The notes below the pieces were generated by a model. The model did no database searches, was not told the origin of the DNA, and saw nothing but the letters and a program-made list of their open reading frames with translations. From contig VBAH01000017.1 in NCBI GenBank assembly GCA_005884685.1, positions 1-64,000 of the forward strand: a stretch of 64,000 nucleotides of DNA, read 5' to 3'. Each line of letters starts with the position of its first letter. The first letter of the stretch is position 1. The stretch comes from Alphaproteobacteria bacterium. GTDB taxonomy: Bacteria; Pseudomonadota; Alphaproteobacteria; Rhizobiales; Xanthobacteraceae. Positions 52,354-61,144 of this stretch are shown here, piece by piece. The position numbers and the translations under genes were made by a program.

Positions 52354-53442
52354 ATGAATATGATTTCACCCACCCAAGTCGATGCAGAGGCTAGACCACA
52401 AGGGGGGTCGTTGGACCGACGGCCGATCCTGATTGTGCCGTACATGTGGATCGGCGACTTTGTGCGCTGCCACACGGTGGTCAAGCTCTTGAAAGCGCGA
52501 TTTCCGGCTCGGCCGGTGGACGTGCTTTCGACCACCCTCTGCACGCCGCTCGCCGATTACATGCCGGAGCTGCGCCAGGCCATCGTGGTCGATCTGCCGC
52601 GCAAGCGTCTGTCGTTCGCGGAGCACAAGGCGCTTGCCGCCCGGCTCGAGCGCGAGGGCTACGGCACAGCGCTCGTCATGCCGCGCACGTGGAAAGCCGC
52701 GCTGGCCCCCTTCCTTGCGGGCATCCCGGAACGGATCGGCTGGCTCGGCGAATGGCGCTTCGGGCTGGTCAACGATCTGCGCTTCGGCGAGCGCAAGCTT
52801 CCGCGCATGGTCGACCAATGCGCGGCTCTCGCCCTGCCGGCGCACGCGACGCTACCGGACACCTGGCCGCTCCCCGAACTGCGGGTGCCTGCGGCTGAGG
52901 TTGCCGGCTGGCGCGAGCGGATCGGGCTGGCCGAGGCTGGCCGGCCAATCGTCGCACTCGCGCCGGGGGCGGTTGGCCCTTCGAAGCGCTGGCCCGGCGC
53001 GGCTTATGGAGAGCTGGCGCGGCGCCTCCTCGCCCAGGGCAACGGCGTTTGGGTTGTCGGTGGGCCGGCCGAAGCTTCGCTGGTGCGGATCATCCGGGAT
53101 GGCGCGCCGGAGGTGCGGGATCTCACCGGCACGGATTTGCGCAATGCCATCCTCGCGCTCGCGGCTGCTGACGTTGCGGTGTCGAACGATTCCGGCCTGC
53201 TGCACGTTGCGGCCGCGATCGGCACGCCAACGATCGGTATTTTCGGGCCGACCAGCCCGTGGCATTGGGCGCCGCTCAATCCGATCGCAGCCGCGGTCCA
53301 GCAAGACATCGAGACCTTGCCCTGCCAGCCCTGCCATAAGCCGACCTGCCGCATGCGCCATCACCGCTGCATGCGCGATATTTCGCCGGAGCACGTGCTC
53401 GAGGTGACGCAGCGCGCGCTGCTGCGAGCCGGCGCGGCTTAA
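52354..53442 (+). CDS. waaF: Lipopolysaccharide heptosyltransferase II
   Basis: The 362-residue GT9 enzyme adds the second heptose to the inner core. Features are LIVPYMWIGDFVRCHTVVKL at the acceptor loop, VALAPGAVGPSKRWPG near 205, VSNDSGLLHVAAAIGTPTIGIFGP near 285 and a Cys/His-rich loop CQPCHKPTCRMRHHRCM near 326-342 typical of WaaF. The first 22 residues before DRRPILI are not conserved and the true start may be later; no clear ribosome site precedes the ATG at 52354. The stop overlaps that of waaC by four bases. Confidence 0.9.
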   Translation: MNMISPTQVDAEARPQGGSLDRRPILIVPYMWIGDFVRCHTVVKLLKARFPARPVDVLSTTLCTPLADYMPELRQAIVVDLPRKRLSFAEHKALAARLEREGYGTALVMPRTWKAALAPFLAGIPERIGWLGEWRFGLVNDLRFGERKLPRMVDQCAALALPAHATLPDTWPLPELRVPAAEVAGWRERIGLAEAGRPIVALAPGAVGPSKRWPGAAYGELARRLLAQGNGVWVVGGPAEASLVRIIRDGAPEVRDLTGTDLRNAILALAAADVAVSNDSGLLHVAAAIGTPTIGIFGPTSPWHWAPLNPIAAAVQQDIETLPCQPCHKPTCRMRHHRCMRDISPEHVLEVTQRALLRAGAA

Positions 53443-54389
53443 CGGGCGACCCGCTCGACCGCAGCACGCACGTCATCGAGAGACGGCATCTCGCGGAGCG
53501 TTCCAACGACCTCGATCTTTCCCGCGCCGAGCGGGCCGTACTGTCCGGGCTCGGTGCCGAGAAAGATTGCCACGAGCGGAACGCCGAGCGCGGCGGCAAG
53601 GTGCAACAGGCCGGTGTCCACGCCGACAACAAACGCCGCACGCGCGATCATCCGCGCAACATCATCGAGCGGCTGCAAATCCGGCACCTTTGCATTCGGC
53701 ACCGCCGCGGCGATGGTCTGGCTGCGCCGCCGCTCGGCTTCGTTGCCCCACGGCAGCACCAGTGAATGCCCGCCGGCCGCCAGAACGCGTGCAAGTTCTA
53801 TCCAGTCCGCCACCGGCCACTCCTTCTCGGGGCGCGCTGTCGCATGCAGCAACACCACCTCGCGCGCAGGCGCGCCGCTCGACAGTGTCGCGCGGTCGAG
53901 CCCGAAGTCGAGCGGACCGTCCGGCGCGTATCCGAGCACCTGACCGGTGAGCATGCGGTTGCGCGCGATCGCGTGCAGCGTGCGATCGACATTGTGATGC
54001 ACATCGTAGAACCAGGACGCGGCGCGCTCGCGCACGCTGGCGCTGTCGTAGCCGTGCAGCCGCCCACGCGCAAAACGCGCGATCAACGCCGAGCGCAGCA
54101 GCCCCTGCGCGTCGATCACCGTCTCATGCGACTGCGCCCGCATCGCGCGCCGAAATGCGCCGATCTCGCGCCACGTGTCCGCCCTGAACGGCAGGCGGCG
54201 CCAGCGCCGCGAGGCCACGGGAATGACGGTGTCCACCGCGCAATTCAAGCGCACCAGCGGCGCGAACGCCTCCTCCACCACCCAGCCGATTCTCGCCTGC
54301 GGAAGGTGGCGGCGCGCGTCGCTCACCGCCGGCATGTGATGGATCACATCGCCGAGCGAGGAGGTCTTGATGAACAGGATATCGGACAT
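53439..54389 (-). CDS. waaC: Lipopolysaccharide heptosyltransferase I
   Basis: The 316-residue GT9 enzyme transfers the first heptose to Kdo. It has ILFIKTSSLGDVIHHMPAV at the N-terminus, IDAQGLLRSALIARFARG near 90-110 (WaaC-specific QGLxKSA-like), and VGVDTGLLHLAAALGVPLVAIF near 255 for ADP-heptose binding. It is convergent with waaF, sharing TTAA at the stops, and divergent from galE (97-base gap). With hldE, hldD and waaF it predicts a heptose-containing core. Confidence 0.93.
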   Translation of the reverse strand: MSDILFIKTSSLGDVIHHMPAVSDARRHLPQARIGWVVEEAFAPLVRLNCAVDTVIPVASRRWRRLPFRADTWREIGAFRRAMRAQSHETVIDAQGLLRSALIARFARGRLHGYDSASVRERAASWFYDVHHNVDRTLHAIARNRMLTGQVLGYAPDGPLDFGLDRATLSSGAPAREVVLLHATARPEKEWPVADWIELARVLAAGGHSLVLPWGNEAERRRSQTIAAAVPNAKVPDLQPLDDVARMIARAAFVVGVDTGLLHLAAALGVPLVAIFLGTEPGQYGPLGAGKIEVVGTLREMPSLDDVRAAVERVAR

Positions 54390-54486
54390 GGTGGGCGGCG
54401 ACCGGACAACGCGAACAGCCTGATAACCGGTTTTTCATCGAAATGCGCGTAGGAACGAGGCCCGAATCCCGCTACGGACGAGCCTC

Positions 54487-55473
54487 ATGACGGTCCTGGT
54501 CACCGGCGGCGCCGGCTACATCGGCAGCCACATGGTCTACGCGCTCATCGCGGCGGGCGAGCCCGTCGTCGTGCTCGACAACCTCTCGACCGGCTTCGAC
54601 TGGGCGATCGCCGAAGGCGTGCCGCTCATCGTCGGCGAGACCGGCGACCAGGCGCTGGTCGCCAAGCTCATCAAGGAGCACGGCGTCGAGGCGATCATCC
54701 ATTTCGCCGCCTCGATCGTGGTGCCGGACTCGGTCGCCGATCCGCTCGGCTACTACAGGAACAACACGGTGAACTCGCGCGCGCTGATCGAATGCGCCGT
54801 GCAGGGCGGGGTCCCGCATTTCATCTTCTCGTCCACCGCCGCGGTCTACGGCAACACCGAGCGCGTGCCGGTGACCGAGGACGACCCGCCGATGCCGATG
54901 TCGCCTTATGGCTCGTCCAAGCTGATGACCGAGATCATGCTGCGCGACGCGGGGTTCGCGCACGGGCTCGGCCACGTGATCCTGCGCTACTTCAACGTCG
55001 CGGGCGCCGATCCGGAGCTGCGCACCGGGCAGTCGACCAAAGGCGCGACGCATCTGATCAAGGTGGCGGTCGAGACCGCGCTCGGGCGGCGCGAGAAGTT
55101 GGACGTGTTCGGCACGGATTATCCGACGGCGGACGGCACCTGCGTGCGCGACTACATCCACGTGAGCGACCTCGCGCAGGCGCATCTCGACGCGCTGCGC
55201 TACCTGCGCAGGGGCGGCGCCTCGGTGACGGCGAACTGCGGCTACGGGCGCGGCTATTCGGTGCGCGAGGTGATCGACACGGTCAAGCAGGTCTCCGGCG
55301 TCGACTTCCGCGTCGACCTTAGCCCGCCGCGCGCAGGCGATCCGGCACAGATCGTCGCCTCCTCCGACCGCGCGCGCGCGGTGCTCGGCTGGAAGCCGAC
55401 GCGCGATCATCTGCCGACCATCGTTGCCCACGCCCTCGGCTGGGAGCGCAAGCTGATGCTGCGCAACCGGTGA
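54487..55473 (+). CDS. galE: UDP-glucose 4-epimerase
   Basis: The 328-residue extended SDR interconverts UDP-glucose and UDP-galactose. It has VTGGAGYIGSHMVYAL (4-19), SSTAAVYG (Ser116 area), YGSSKLMTE with Tyr141 and Lys145, and RYFNVAGADPELR near 165. The C-terminus ends GWERKLMLRNR; a decayed copy of just this end lies at 56376-56426 beyond the methyltransferase gene. GACGAGCC before the ATG is a weak ribosome site. Confidence 0.93.
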   Translation: MTVLVTGGAGYIGSHMVYALIAAGEPVVVLDNLSTGFDWAIAEGVPLIVGETGDQALVAKLIKEHGVEAIIHFAASIVVPDSVADPLGYYRNNTVNSRALIECAVQGGVPHFIFSSTAAVYGNTERVPVTEDDPPMPMSPYGSSKLMTEIMLRDAGFAHGLGHVILRYFNVAGADPELRTGQSTKGATHLIKVAVETALGRREKLDVFGTDYPTADGTCVRDYIHVSDLAQAHLDALRYLRRGGASVTANCGYGRGYSVREVIDTVKQVSGVDFRVDLSPPRAGDPAQIVASSDRARAVLGWKPTRDHLPTIVAHALGWERKLMLRNR

Positions 55474-55537
55474 CCGTTCGAGTCTGGCTCAACGCTACAG
55501 CGCGCAGGGTCGGTTCGCGCCGTGCGCGGGACCGAAA

Positions 55538-56368
55538 TCACCCCCCGGACCGGCGCACCACGTAGAGAACGGACTTTTCCGTGATGCCGGCCTCCTTGAA
55601 GGCGGCTCGTCCGAAATGCTCGATTCCCAGCTGATCGACCGTAAAACCCGCGCCGGTCAGCCGGTCGACGAAGTCGCGCTTGCCGTATTGGCGGACATGG
55701 TCGTCAAGCCCGTAATGCTTCCAGCGCAGCGCGGGCGTGTCGATCGCCGGATCCTCGTGCGTCTCCTCGACGCCGGACACGAGCGGGACGAGCACCACGC
55801 CGAAGCCGCCGGCTTTGAGGATCCGGTGCAATTCCCGCATCGCCCTGCGGTCATCGGACACGTGCTCGAGGACATGCGAGCACAGAAAAACGTCAACCGA
55901 GCGGTCCGCATAGATGCGCATGTCGGTGATGTCGACCGTGTCGTGAACGTCGGCCCGATAGAGATCGGCACTGCGATAGTCGATGAAGGGATAGCGCTTG
56001 AACAGAGTCAGCAATCCGGCCCCCGGCCCAAACTCGATCAACCGATAGCGGCGGCCCGGGTCGAAGGCGCGGAACGCTTCGGCGAGATAAAGCGCCGTCA
56101 GGCGTTCGCGATCGGTCGCGTCGCAGGCCGGGCAGCTGACGGCTTCAAGATTGAAGGTTTCGAACGCCGAAGCCGGATAGAATCCGTAGCGTTCGAGCTC
56201 GTCGGGAAATCCGCCGCGCGCCGCCTTGAACGCGCGCAATCGCGTGAGGCAGACCGGGCAACGGCAGGAGCTCCCGCGATAGCTGAGCAGGTCGAAACGC
56301 CTGCGGAGCGATTTATTCCACTTGCGAAAAGTCTTGTATGATGCGCTCGACTTGAATTTCGCCAGCAT
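55538..56368 (-). CDS. SAM-dependent methyltransferase with N-terminal zinc-ribbon-like cysteines
   Basis: The 276-residue protein has a basic N-terminus, two Cys pairs (CPVC at 37-40, CPAC at 79-82) that look like a split zinc ribbon, then a methyltransferase-11 domain: RLIEFGPGAGLLTLFKRYP (108-126), DVFLCSHVLEHVSDDRRAM near 165 and the post-motif FGVVLVPL. It resembles methyltransferases found in polysaccharide loci; the target is unknown. Its orientation is opposite to galE and uxs, and it is bracketed by the intact galE end and a decayed galE 3' end, which suggests it was inserted there. Confidence 0.82.
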   Translation of the reverse strand: MLAKFKSSASYKTFRKWNKSLRRRFDLLSYRGSSCRCPVCLTRLRAFKAARGGFPDELERYGFYPASAFETFNLEAVSCPACDATDRERLTALYLAEAFRAFDPGRRYRLIEFGPGAGLLTLFKRYPFIDYRSADLYRADVHDTVDITDMRIYADRSVDVFLCSHVLEHVSDDRRAMRELHRILKAGGFGVVLVPLVSGVEETHEDPAIDTPALRWKHYGLDDHVRQYGKRDFVDRLTGAGFTVDQLGIEHFGRAAFKEAGITEKSVLYVVRRSGG

Positions 56369-56375
56369 TTGTCAC

Positions 56376-56426
56376 GTTTGCCACGCACCCGGCTGGGAGC
56401 GCAAGTTGAGGCTGCGCAACCGGTGA
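56376..56426 (+). pseudogene. 3'-terminal remnant of galE
   Basis: The segment encodes CHAPGWERKLRLRNR followed by TGA, against HALGWERKLMLRNR and TGA at the end of the intact galE (55424-55473). About 42 of 50 bases agree. The orientation is the same as galE. Nothing upstream of it remains, because the methyltransferase start codon lies only eight bases away. It is non-functional. Confidence 0.82.
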
Positions 56427-56532
56427 TCAATCGGCACGGCGTGACCGAAATCCAGCGTCGTTGAGAGTGACACCCAATTATCCTATAGCTCACGACTGAT
56501 AACAGGCATGGCCATCGGGGACGCCAACAGCG

Positions 56533-57516
56533 ATGCTTTTGCAGAAACAGATCCTGGTCACCGGGGGCGCAGGATTTTTGGGCTCACACCTTTGCGAACG
56601 GCTTCTTGCCGAAGGTGCAAATGTCATTTGCGTCGATAATTTTTTCACCGGTACGCGACTGAACGTCGAACACATGCTGCCGGATCCTCGCTTTGAAGTG
56701 ATACGGCATGACGTGACGTTTCCGCTCTATCTCGAGGTCAACGAGATTTACAACCTCGCCTGCCCCGCGTCACCGATCCATTATCAGCGCGATCCCGTTC
56801 AGACGACGAAGACAACTGTGCACGGCGCCATCAACATGCTTGGGCTCGCCAAGCGCATCAAAGCCACCATCCTGCAGGCCTCCACCTCCGAGGTCTATGG
56901 CGACCCGCTCGTCCATCCGCAACGCGAGGACTATTGGGGCAACGTCAACCCGATCGGCGTGCGCTCCTGCTACGACGAAGCCAAGCGCTGCGCGGAAACG
57001 TTGTTCTTCGACTACTGGCGACAGCACAGCCTGGCGATCAAAGTTGCCCGCATCTTCAACACCTATGGACCCCGGATGCATCCCAACGATGGGCGCGTCG
57101 TGTCGAATTTTGTCGTCCAGGCGCTTCTCGGCCGCGACATCACGATTTACGGCGACGGCCGCCAAACGCGCGCGTTCTGCTACGTCGACGACCTGATCGA
57201 CGGCCTGATACGCCTGATGGCCGCGCCGAAGACCGTGACCGGGCCGGTCAACCTCGGCAATCCGGGTGAATTCGCGATCCTCGATCTGGCCAAGATGGTG
57301 CTCGAACTGAGCAATTCCCGTTCGCGCATCGTGCATCGCCCGCTTCCCGAAGATGATCCGAAGCAACGGCAACCAGACATATCGCTGGCCGGGGAGCTGC
57401 TTGATTGGGCGCCGCGTACCGCGCTCAAGGATGGCCTTGTTCCGACGATCAGCTATTTCGACAAACTGCTCGGCGATGAAAAGGTTCGGGCATCGCTGTT
57501 GGCGGGGGCGTCCTAA
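56533..57516 (+). CDS. uxs: UDP-glucuronate decarboxylase (UDP-xylose synthase)
   Basis: The 327-residue SDR turns UDP-glucuronate into UDP-xylose (or the 4-keto-pentose). It has [19 protein letters not shown] (7-25), the class signature [12 protein letters not shown] (74-85), STSEVYGDP with Glu120, and YDEAKR with Tyr147 and Lys151. These residues match UXS enzymes rather than dTDP-glucose dehydratases. The product probably enters LPS or capsule. Its stop overlaps the convergent GT25 gene stop by four bases (CTAA). Confidence 0.92.
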   Translation: MLLQKQILVTGGAGFLGSHLCERLLAEGANVICVDNFFTGTRLNVEHMLPDPRFEVIRHDVTFPLYLEVNEIYNLACPASPIHYQRDPVQTTKTTVHGAINMLGLAKRIKATILQASTSEVYGDPLVHPQREDYWGNVNPIGVRSCYDEAKRCAETLFFDYWRQHSLAIKVARIFNTYGPRMHPNDGRVVSNFVVQALLGRDITIYGDGRQTRAFCYVDDLIDGLIRLMAAPKTVTGPVNLGNPGEFAILDLAKMVLELSNSRSRIVHRPLPEDDPKQRQPDISLAGELLDWAPRTALKDGLVPTISYFDKLLGDEKVRASLLAGAS

Positions 57517-58280
57517 CGCCAACTGGGAAAGAAAGACAGGAGCTCCCGCAGTCCCCACGCCTGCAGAAAACTCCTTGCCGCCCTCACCTTGCGACGCACG
57601 CGCCTCATGTTGCGCACCGGCCGCCAGACCGGCGGCACCGGCAGCTCCCTGTTGCCGACCGAGCTGGCGACCGGAGCATGAGTGATGAACGGAGGGCGCG
57701 TTTCCAGCACCTTCAGGCCCATGACGTGACAGTCATGGTACATGCCAAAATCAATGGGCGCAGTGATGAAGCGCATGGACGAAACGATTTTTTGCCCGCC
57801 CGCTCGGGTGTAGATTTGGCCCGCACATCCCCAGCCCGGCCTCAACATACGGACAACGACACTCCCCGCAAGCGTGGCGATCGTCTTGCTCGGCTTTTCC
57901 CATCGGTCGAAGTGGGCGAACAGGCGAAGCGCCTCGAATGGCGGCAGCGCCTCGAGTACCCTCTCGTCGAGGCATTCGGGAAAGCGCGGCGCGGGAATCG
58001 TGTCGTCCTCGAGGATGCAAAAGAATTCAGTACCAAGACTAAGGCCTTCCCTGACCGCCGCCACGTGGCTCAATCCGGCGGCGATCTCGTTGGGCATCAG
58101 TTCGCGCTCGAAAGCGAGTTCGCGTTTGGGCGAGTAACGCGCGATATCATCCGGCGACAAGTCTTTGCCGGCGATGGCCTTGTGGATGCGATACGGAACG
58201 TTGAGGGCGTCGAGGCGCGCCGTCAGCGCGTCCCGGCGTGCCGCATCACGCTCGAGATTGATGATCAGAACGGGAACCAC
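57513..58280 (-). CDS. Glycosyltransferase family 25 (LPS galactosyl-type)
   Basis: The 255-residue enzyme has the GT25 start [30 protein letters not shown] near 69-80 and the metal-binding CILEDDTIP (EDD at 91-93). GT25 proteins of the LgtB/Lex1 type add galactose or similar sugars to LPS outer core. The C-terminal 45 residues are basic and may hold the membrane. It is convergent with uxs and lies 183 bases from the ABC exporter, divergently. Confidence 0.87.
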   Translation of the reverse strand: MVPVLIINLERDAARRDALTARLDALNVPYRIHKAIAGKDLSPDDIARYSPKRELAFERELMPNEIAAGLSHVAAVREGLSLGTEFFCILEDDTIPAPRFPECLDERVLEALPPFEALRLFAHFDRWEKPSKTIATLAGSVVVRMLRPGWGCAGQIYTRAGGQKIVSSMRFITAPIDFGMYHDCHVMGLKVLETRPPFITHAPVASSVGNRELPVPPVWRPVRNMRRVRRKVRAARSFLQAWGLRELLSFFPSWR

Positions 58281-58463
58281 GCGGCGATCCTAATGCAGCC
58301 GGATGGTGCGGGCCAAGCCCACGTCTCGGCGTCCTCGGGCTGAAAGGCGATTGGGCTTGAAAATCACCCCTCGGGCGGGCAAGGAACGGCGGGTGACGCG
58401 GCCGCTCCCGCGGAACTGCGGCAGGCGACCTTTTCACCGGAATCGCTTAATGACTCGGACCGC

Positions 58464-60257
58464 ATGATCGCCGCGCGCTTTCAATCACTGTTCGCGGACC
58501 CTTACGGTGCGCCGGCGCTCATTCGCCGGCTGCTGGCCGAGCATGCGCTGCGTCACCGCAAGCTCTACGTCGTTGCGTTCGCGCTCATGGGCGTTGCGGC
58601 ACTGTGTACCGCGCTCTCGGCCTATCTGCTCGGCGATGTCGTCAACCAGGCCTACGTGCACAAGAATTTCAACGCGCTGATTCTGGTCGGCGCCGCGGCG
58701 TTCGGCCTGTTCGCGCTCAAAGGCGCCGCGAGCTACGGCCAGCAGGTCATCATGCTGCGCATCGGCAACCGCATCATCGCCGACAATCAGCGGCGCATGT
58801 TCGACAAGCTCCTGATCGAGAACATCGGTTTCTTCTCCAACCGGCATTCCTCGGAGTTCGTCGCGCGGCTGACCACCGGCGCGATCGCCGCGAACCTCGT
58901 GCTCTCCCTGCTCATCACGTCGATCGGGCGCGACGTGCTGACGCTTCTCGGCCTGTTCGCCGTGATGGTGGTGCAGGATCCGGTGATGTCGCTGTTCGGC
59001 CTGGTGATCGCGCCGCCGGCGATGATCGTGCTGCGCAAGCTGGTGCGGCGCGTGCGCGCGATCATCAAGGTGCAGTTCACCGGCGGCGTGCAGACGATCG
59101 AGACGCTGCAGGAGACGCTGCAGGGCCTGCGCGTCGTCAAGGCGTTCACGCTGGAAGAGGAAATGCGCCGCCGCTTCGACGTCAGCGTATCGGCGGTGCT
59201 GCACGAGGCCGACAAGTGGGCGCGCGTCGCCAACCGTGCGAGCCCGCTGATGGAGACGCTCGGCGGCCTCGCGGTGTGCCTCGCGATCATCTACAGCGGC
59301 TACCTGATGATCTACAAGGGCGCGGCGCCGGGCAGCTTCATCTCGTTCCTCACCGCGTTCCTGATGGCTTATGAGCCGGCCAAGCGCCTCGCGCGATTGA
59401 ACCTGGAGCTCAACAATCACCTGGTCGGCGTGCGCATGCTGTTCGAGGTGATGGATTCGCCGGCGACCGAGCCCGCCGACGACAACAAGCCTGCGCTGAA
59501 GCTCACCACTGCGCGGGTGGAATTTGCCGACGTGCGTTTCTCCTATCGCGCGAACGAGCCGGTGCTGCGCGGCATGTCGTTTACCGCCGAGCCCGGCAAG
59601 GTGACGGCGCTGGTCGGCCCCTCCGGCGGCGGCAAGTCGACCGTGCTCAGCCTGCTGCTGCGCTTCTACGAGGTGGCGGGCGGCACGATCACCATCGACG
59701 GGCAGAACATCGCGGCCGTGTCGCGCAAATCGCTGCGCCGGCAGATCGCCTATGTGGGGCAGACCGTGCATCTGTTCCGCGGCAGCGTGCGCGACAACAT
59801 CCGCTACGGCAAGCTCGACGCGAGCGAGGCCGAGATCGCCGCGGCCGCCAGGGCGGCACACGCGCACGACTTCATCATGGCGTTCCCGCAGGGTTACGAC
59901 ACGCCGGTCGGCGAGCATGGCATGCAGCTCTCCGGCGGGCAGCGCCAGCGCATCGAGATCGCGCGCGCGCTGATCAAGGACGCCCCGATCATCCTGCTCG
60001 ACGAAGCGACCGCCGCGCTCGATTCGGAATCCGAGCGCCACGTGCAGGAGGCGATCGCCGAGCTGTGCAAGGGCCGCACCACCTTGGTGATCGCGCACCG
60101 TCTCTCCACCATCATGCACGCCGACCGCATCCTGGTGATCGAGAACGGCGCGATGATCGAGTCCGGCCGGCACGACGAACTGCTGCGCAAGAGCGGGCGC
60201 TATGCCTCGTTCTATCGCCTGCAATTGCAGGAACATACGCCCGCCGCCGCGGAATAG
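58464..60257 (+). CDS. ABC exporter, fused permease-ATPase (MsbA-like)
   Basis: The 597-residue half-transporter has six membrane helices in residues about 30-320 and an ATPase domain after 355. Walker A is GPSGGGKST (about 388-396), the signature LSGGQRQRIEIA is near 490-501, and Walker B IILLDEATAALDS is near 511-523. Its place at the edge of the LPS island fits lipid A-core flipping, as MsbA does, but drug or lipid export cannot be excluded. The ATG at 58464 follows a 183-base gap. The fumarylpyruvate-hydrolase-like gene follows after 32 bases. Confidence 0.92.
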   Translation: MIAARFQSLFADPYGAPALIRRLLAEHALRHRKLYVVAFALMGVAALCTALSAYLLGDVVNQAYVHKNFNALILVGAAAFGLFALKGAASYGQQVIMLRIGNRIIADNQRRMFDKLLIENIGFFSNRHSSEFVARLTTGAIAANLVLSLLITSIGRDVLTLLGLFAVMVVQDPVMSLFGLVIAPPAMIVLRKLVRRVRAIIKVQFTGGVQTIETLQETLQGLRVVKAFTLEEEMRRRFDVSVSAVLHEADKWARVANRASPLMETLGGLAVCLAIIYSGYLMIYKGAAPGSFISFLTAFLMAYEPAKRLARLNLELNNHLVGVRMLFEVMDSPATEPADDNKPALKLTTARVEFADVRFSYRANEPVLRGMSFTAEPGKVTALVGPSGGGKSTVLSLLLRFYEVAGGTITIDGQNIAAVSRKSLRRQIAYVGQTVHLFRGSVRDNIRYGKLDASEAEIAAAARAAHAHDFIMAFPQGYDTPVGEHGMQLSGGQRQRIEIARALIKDAPIILLDEATAALDSESERHVQEAIAELCKGRTTLVIAHRLSTIMHADRILVIENGAMIESGRHDELLRKSGRYASFYRLQLQEHTPAAAE

Positions 60258-60289
60258 CTTCAGCTCCCAACACCAACCACGGAAAGACG

Positions 60290-60985
60290 ATGACTGAATA
60301 CGTGATCCCGCCTCCGCCCCAGGCCGCCGTCAAGGTGGCCGGCAGCTCCAAGATGTTTCCGGTGCGGCGCATCTGGTGCGTCGGGCGCAACTATCTCGAG
60401 CACATCAAGGAGATGGGCCAGGACGAGCGCGAGCCGCCATTCTTCTTCGCCAAGCCGGCCGACGCGATCGTGCATGACGGCGGCACCGTGCCGTATCCGC
60501 CGCTGACCAACGACCTGCACCACGAGGTCGAAATGGTGGTGGCGCTCAACTCGGGCGGCCGCAACATCGCGAAGGAGAAGGCGCTCGATTGCGTGTGGGG
60601 CTACGGCGTCGGCATCGATCTGACGCGCCGCGACCTGCAGATCGCCTCGCGCAACATCAAGCGGCCGTGGGAGATCGGCAAGGCGTTCGACGGTTCGGCG
60701 CCGTGCGGCCCGCTCAAGCCCGCCTCCGAGATCGGCCATCCGAGCAAGGGGCGCATCTCCCTCAAGGTCAACGGCGAGGTGAAGCAGGACGGCGACCTCG
60801 CGCAGATGATCTGGAACGTGCCCGAGATCATCTGGAAGCTCTCCGAAATGGTCGAGCTCGCCGCCGGCGACATCATCATGACCGGCACGCCGGCGGGCGT
60901 CTCCGCGCTCGCCCCCGGCCACAAGCTCGACTGCGAGGTCGAGGGTGTCGGCAAGGTGAGCGTGACGATCGGGCCGAAGGCTTAG
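60290..60985 (+). CDS. Fumarylacetoacetate hydrolase family, fumarylpyruvate-hydrolase-like
   Basis: The 231-residue protein is a single FAH domain: RIWCVGRNYLEHIKEMG near 27-43, FFFAKPADAIVHDGG, DLHHEVEMVVALN with the metal-binding acids, and GTPAGVSALAPG near 200. The short form with IWCVGRNY resembles NagK/fumarylpyruvate hydrolases of the gentisate pathway and also eukaryotic FAHD1-type acylpyruvases. The ATG at 60290 has GGAAAGA just upstream. It may be read through from the ABC exporter gene 32 bases before. No gentisate dioxygenase gene is near. Confidence 0.88.
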   Translation: MTEYVIPPPPQAAVKVAGSSKMFPVRRIWCVGRNYLEHIKEMGQDEREPPFFFAKPADAIVHDGGTVPYPPLTNDLHHEVEMVVALNSGGRNIAKEKALDCVWGYGVGIDLTRRDLQIASRNIKRPWEIGKAFDGSAPCGPLKPASEIGHPSKGRISLKVNGEVKQDGDLAQMIWNVPEIIWKLSEMVELAAGDIIMTGTPAGVSALAPGHKLDCEVEGVGKVSVTIGPKA

Positions 60986-61002
60986 CCTCTCCTTCCTCCC
61001 CT

Positions 61003-61135
61003 CCTCCGCTTGCGGGAGAGGGTGCCGAACGAGCGCAGCGAGTAAGGCGGGAGAGGGCGATGAAGTTCGTGCACGCCCTCTCCCGGCTCGACGCTATGCG
61101 TCTCGCCCCCCTCTCCCGCAAGCGGGAGTGGGGAA
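61003..61135. repeat. Intergenic inverted repeat (CTCTCCCGCAAGCGGGAG family)
   Basis: CTCCGCTTGCGGGAGAGGGT near the left end pairs with CCCCTCTCCCGCAAGCGGGAG near the right end, enclosing CGAACGAGCGCAGCGAGTAAGG-like DNA and GCGGGAGAGGG/CCCTCTCCCGG. It separates the convergent FAH-type and SDR genes and can fold as a strong hairpin in either direction. This is a widespread repeat type in the group. Confidence 0.7.
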
Positions 61136-61144
61136 GAAAGCAAG

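Noticed and set aside
52325-52356. Small inverted repeat ATTCAT...ATGAAT before waaF as an operator
   Set aside because: AT-rich and short with no second copy near hldD; too weak to list as a site.
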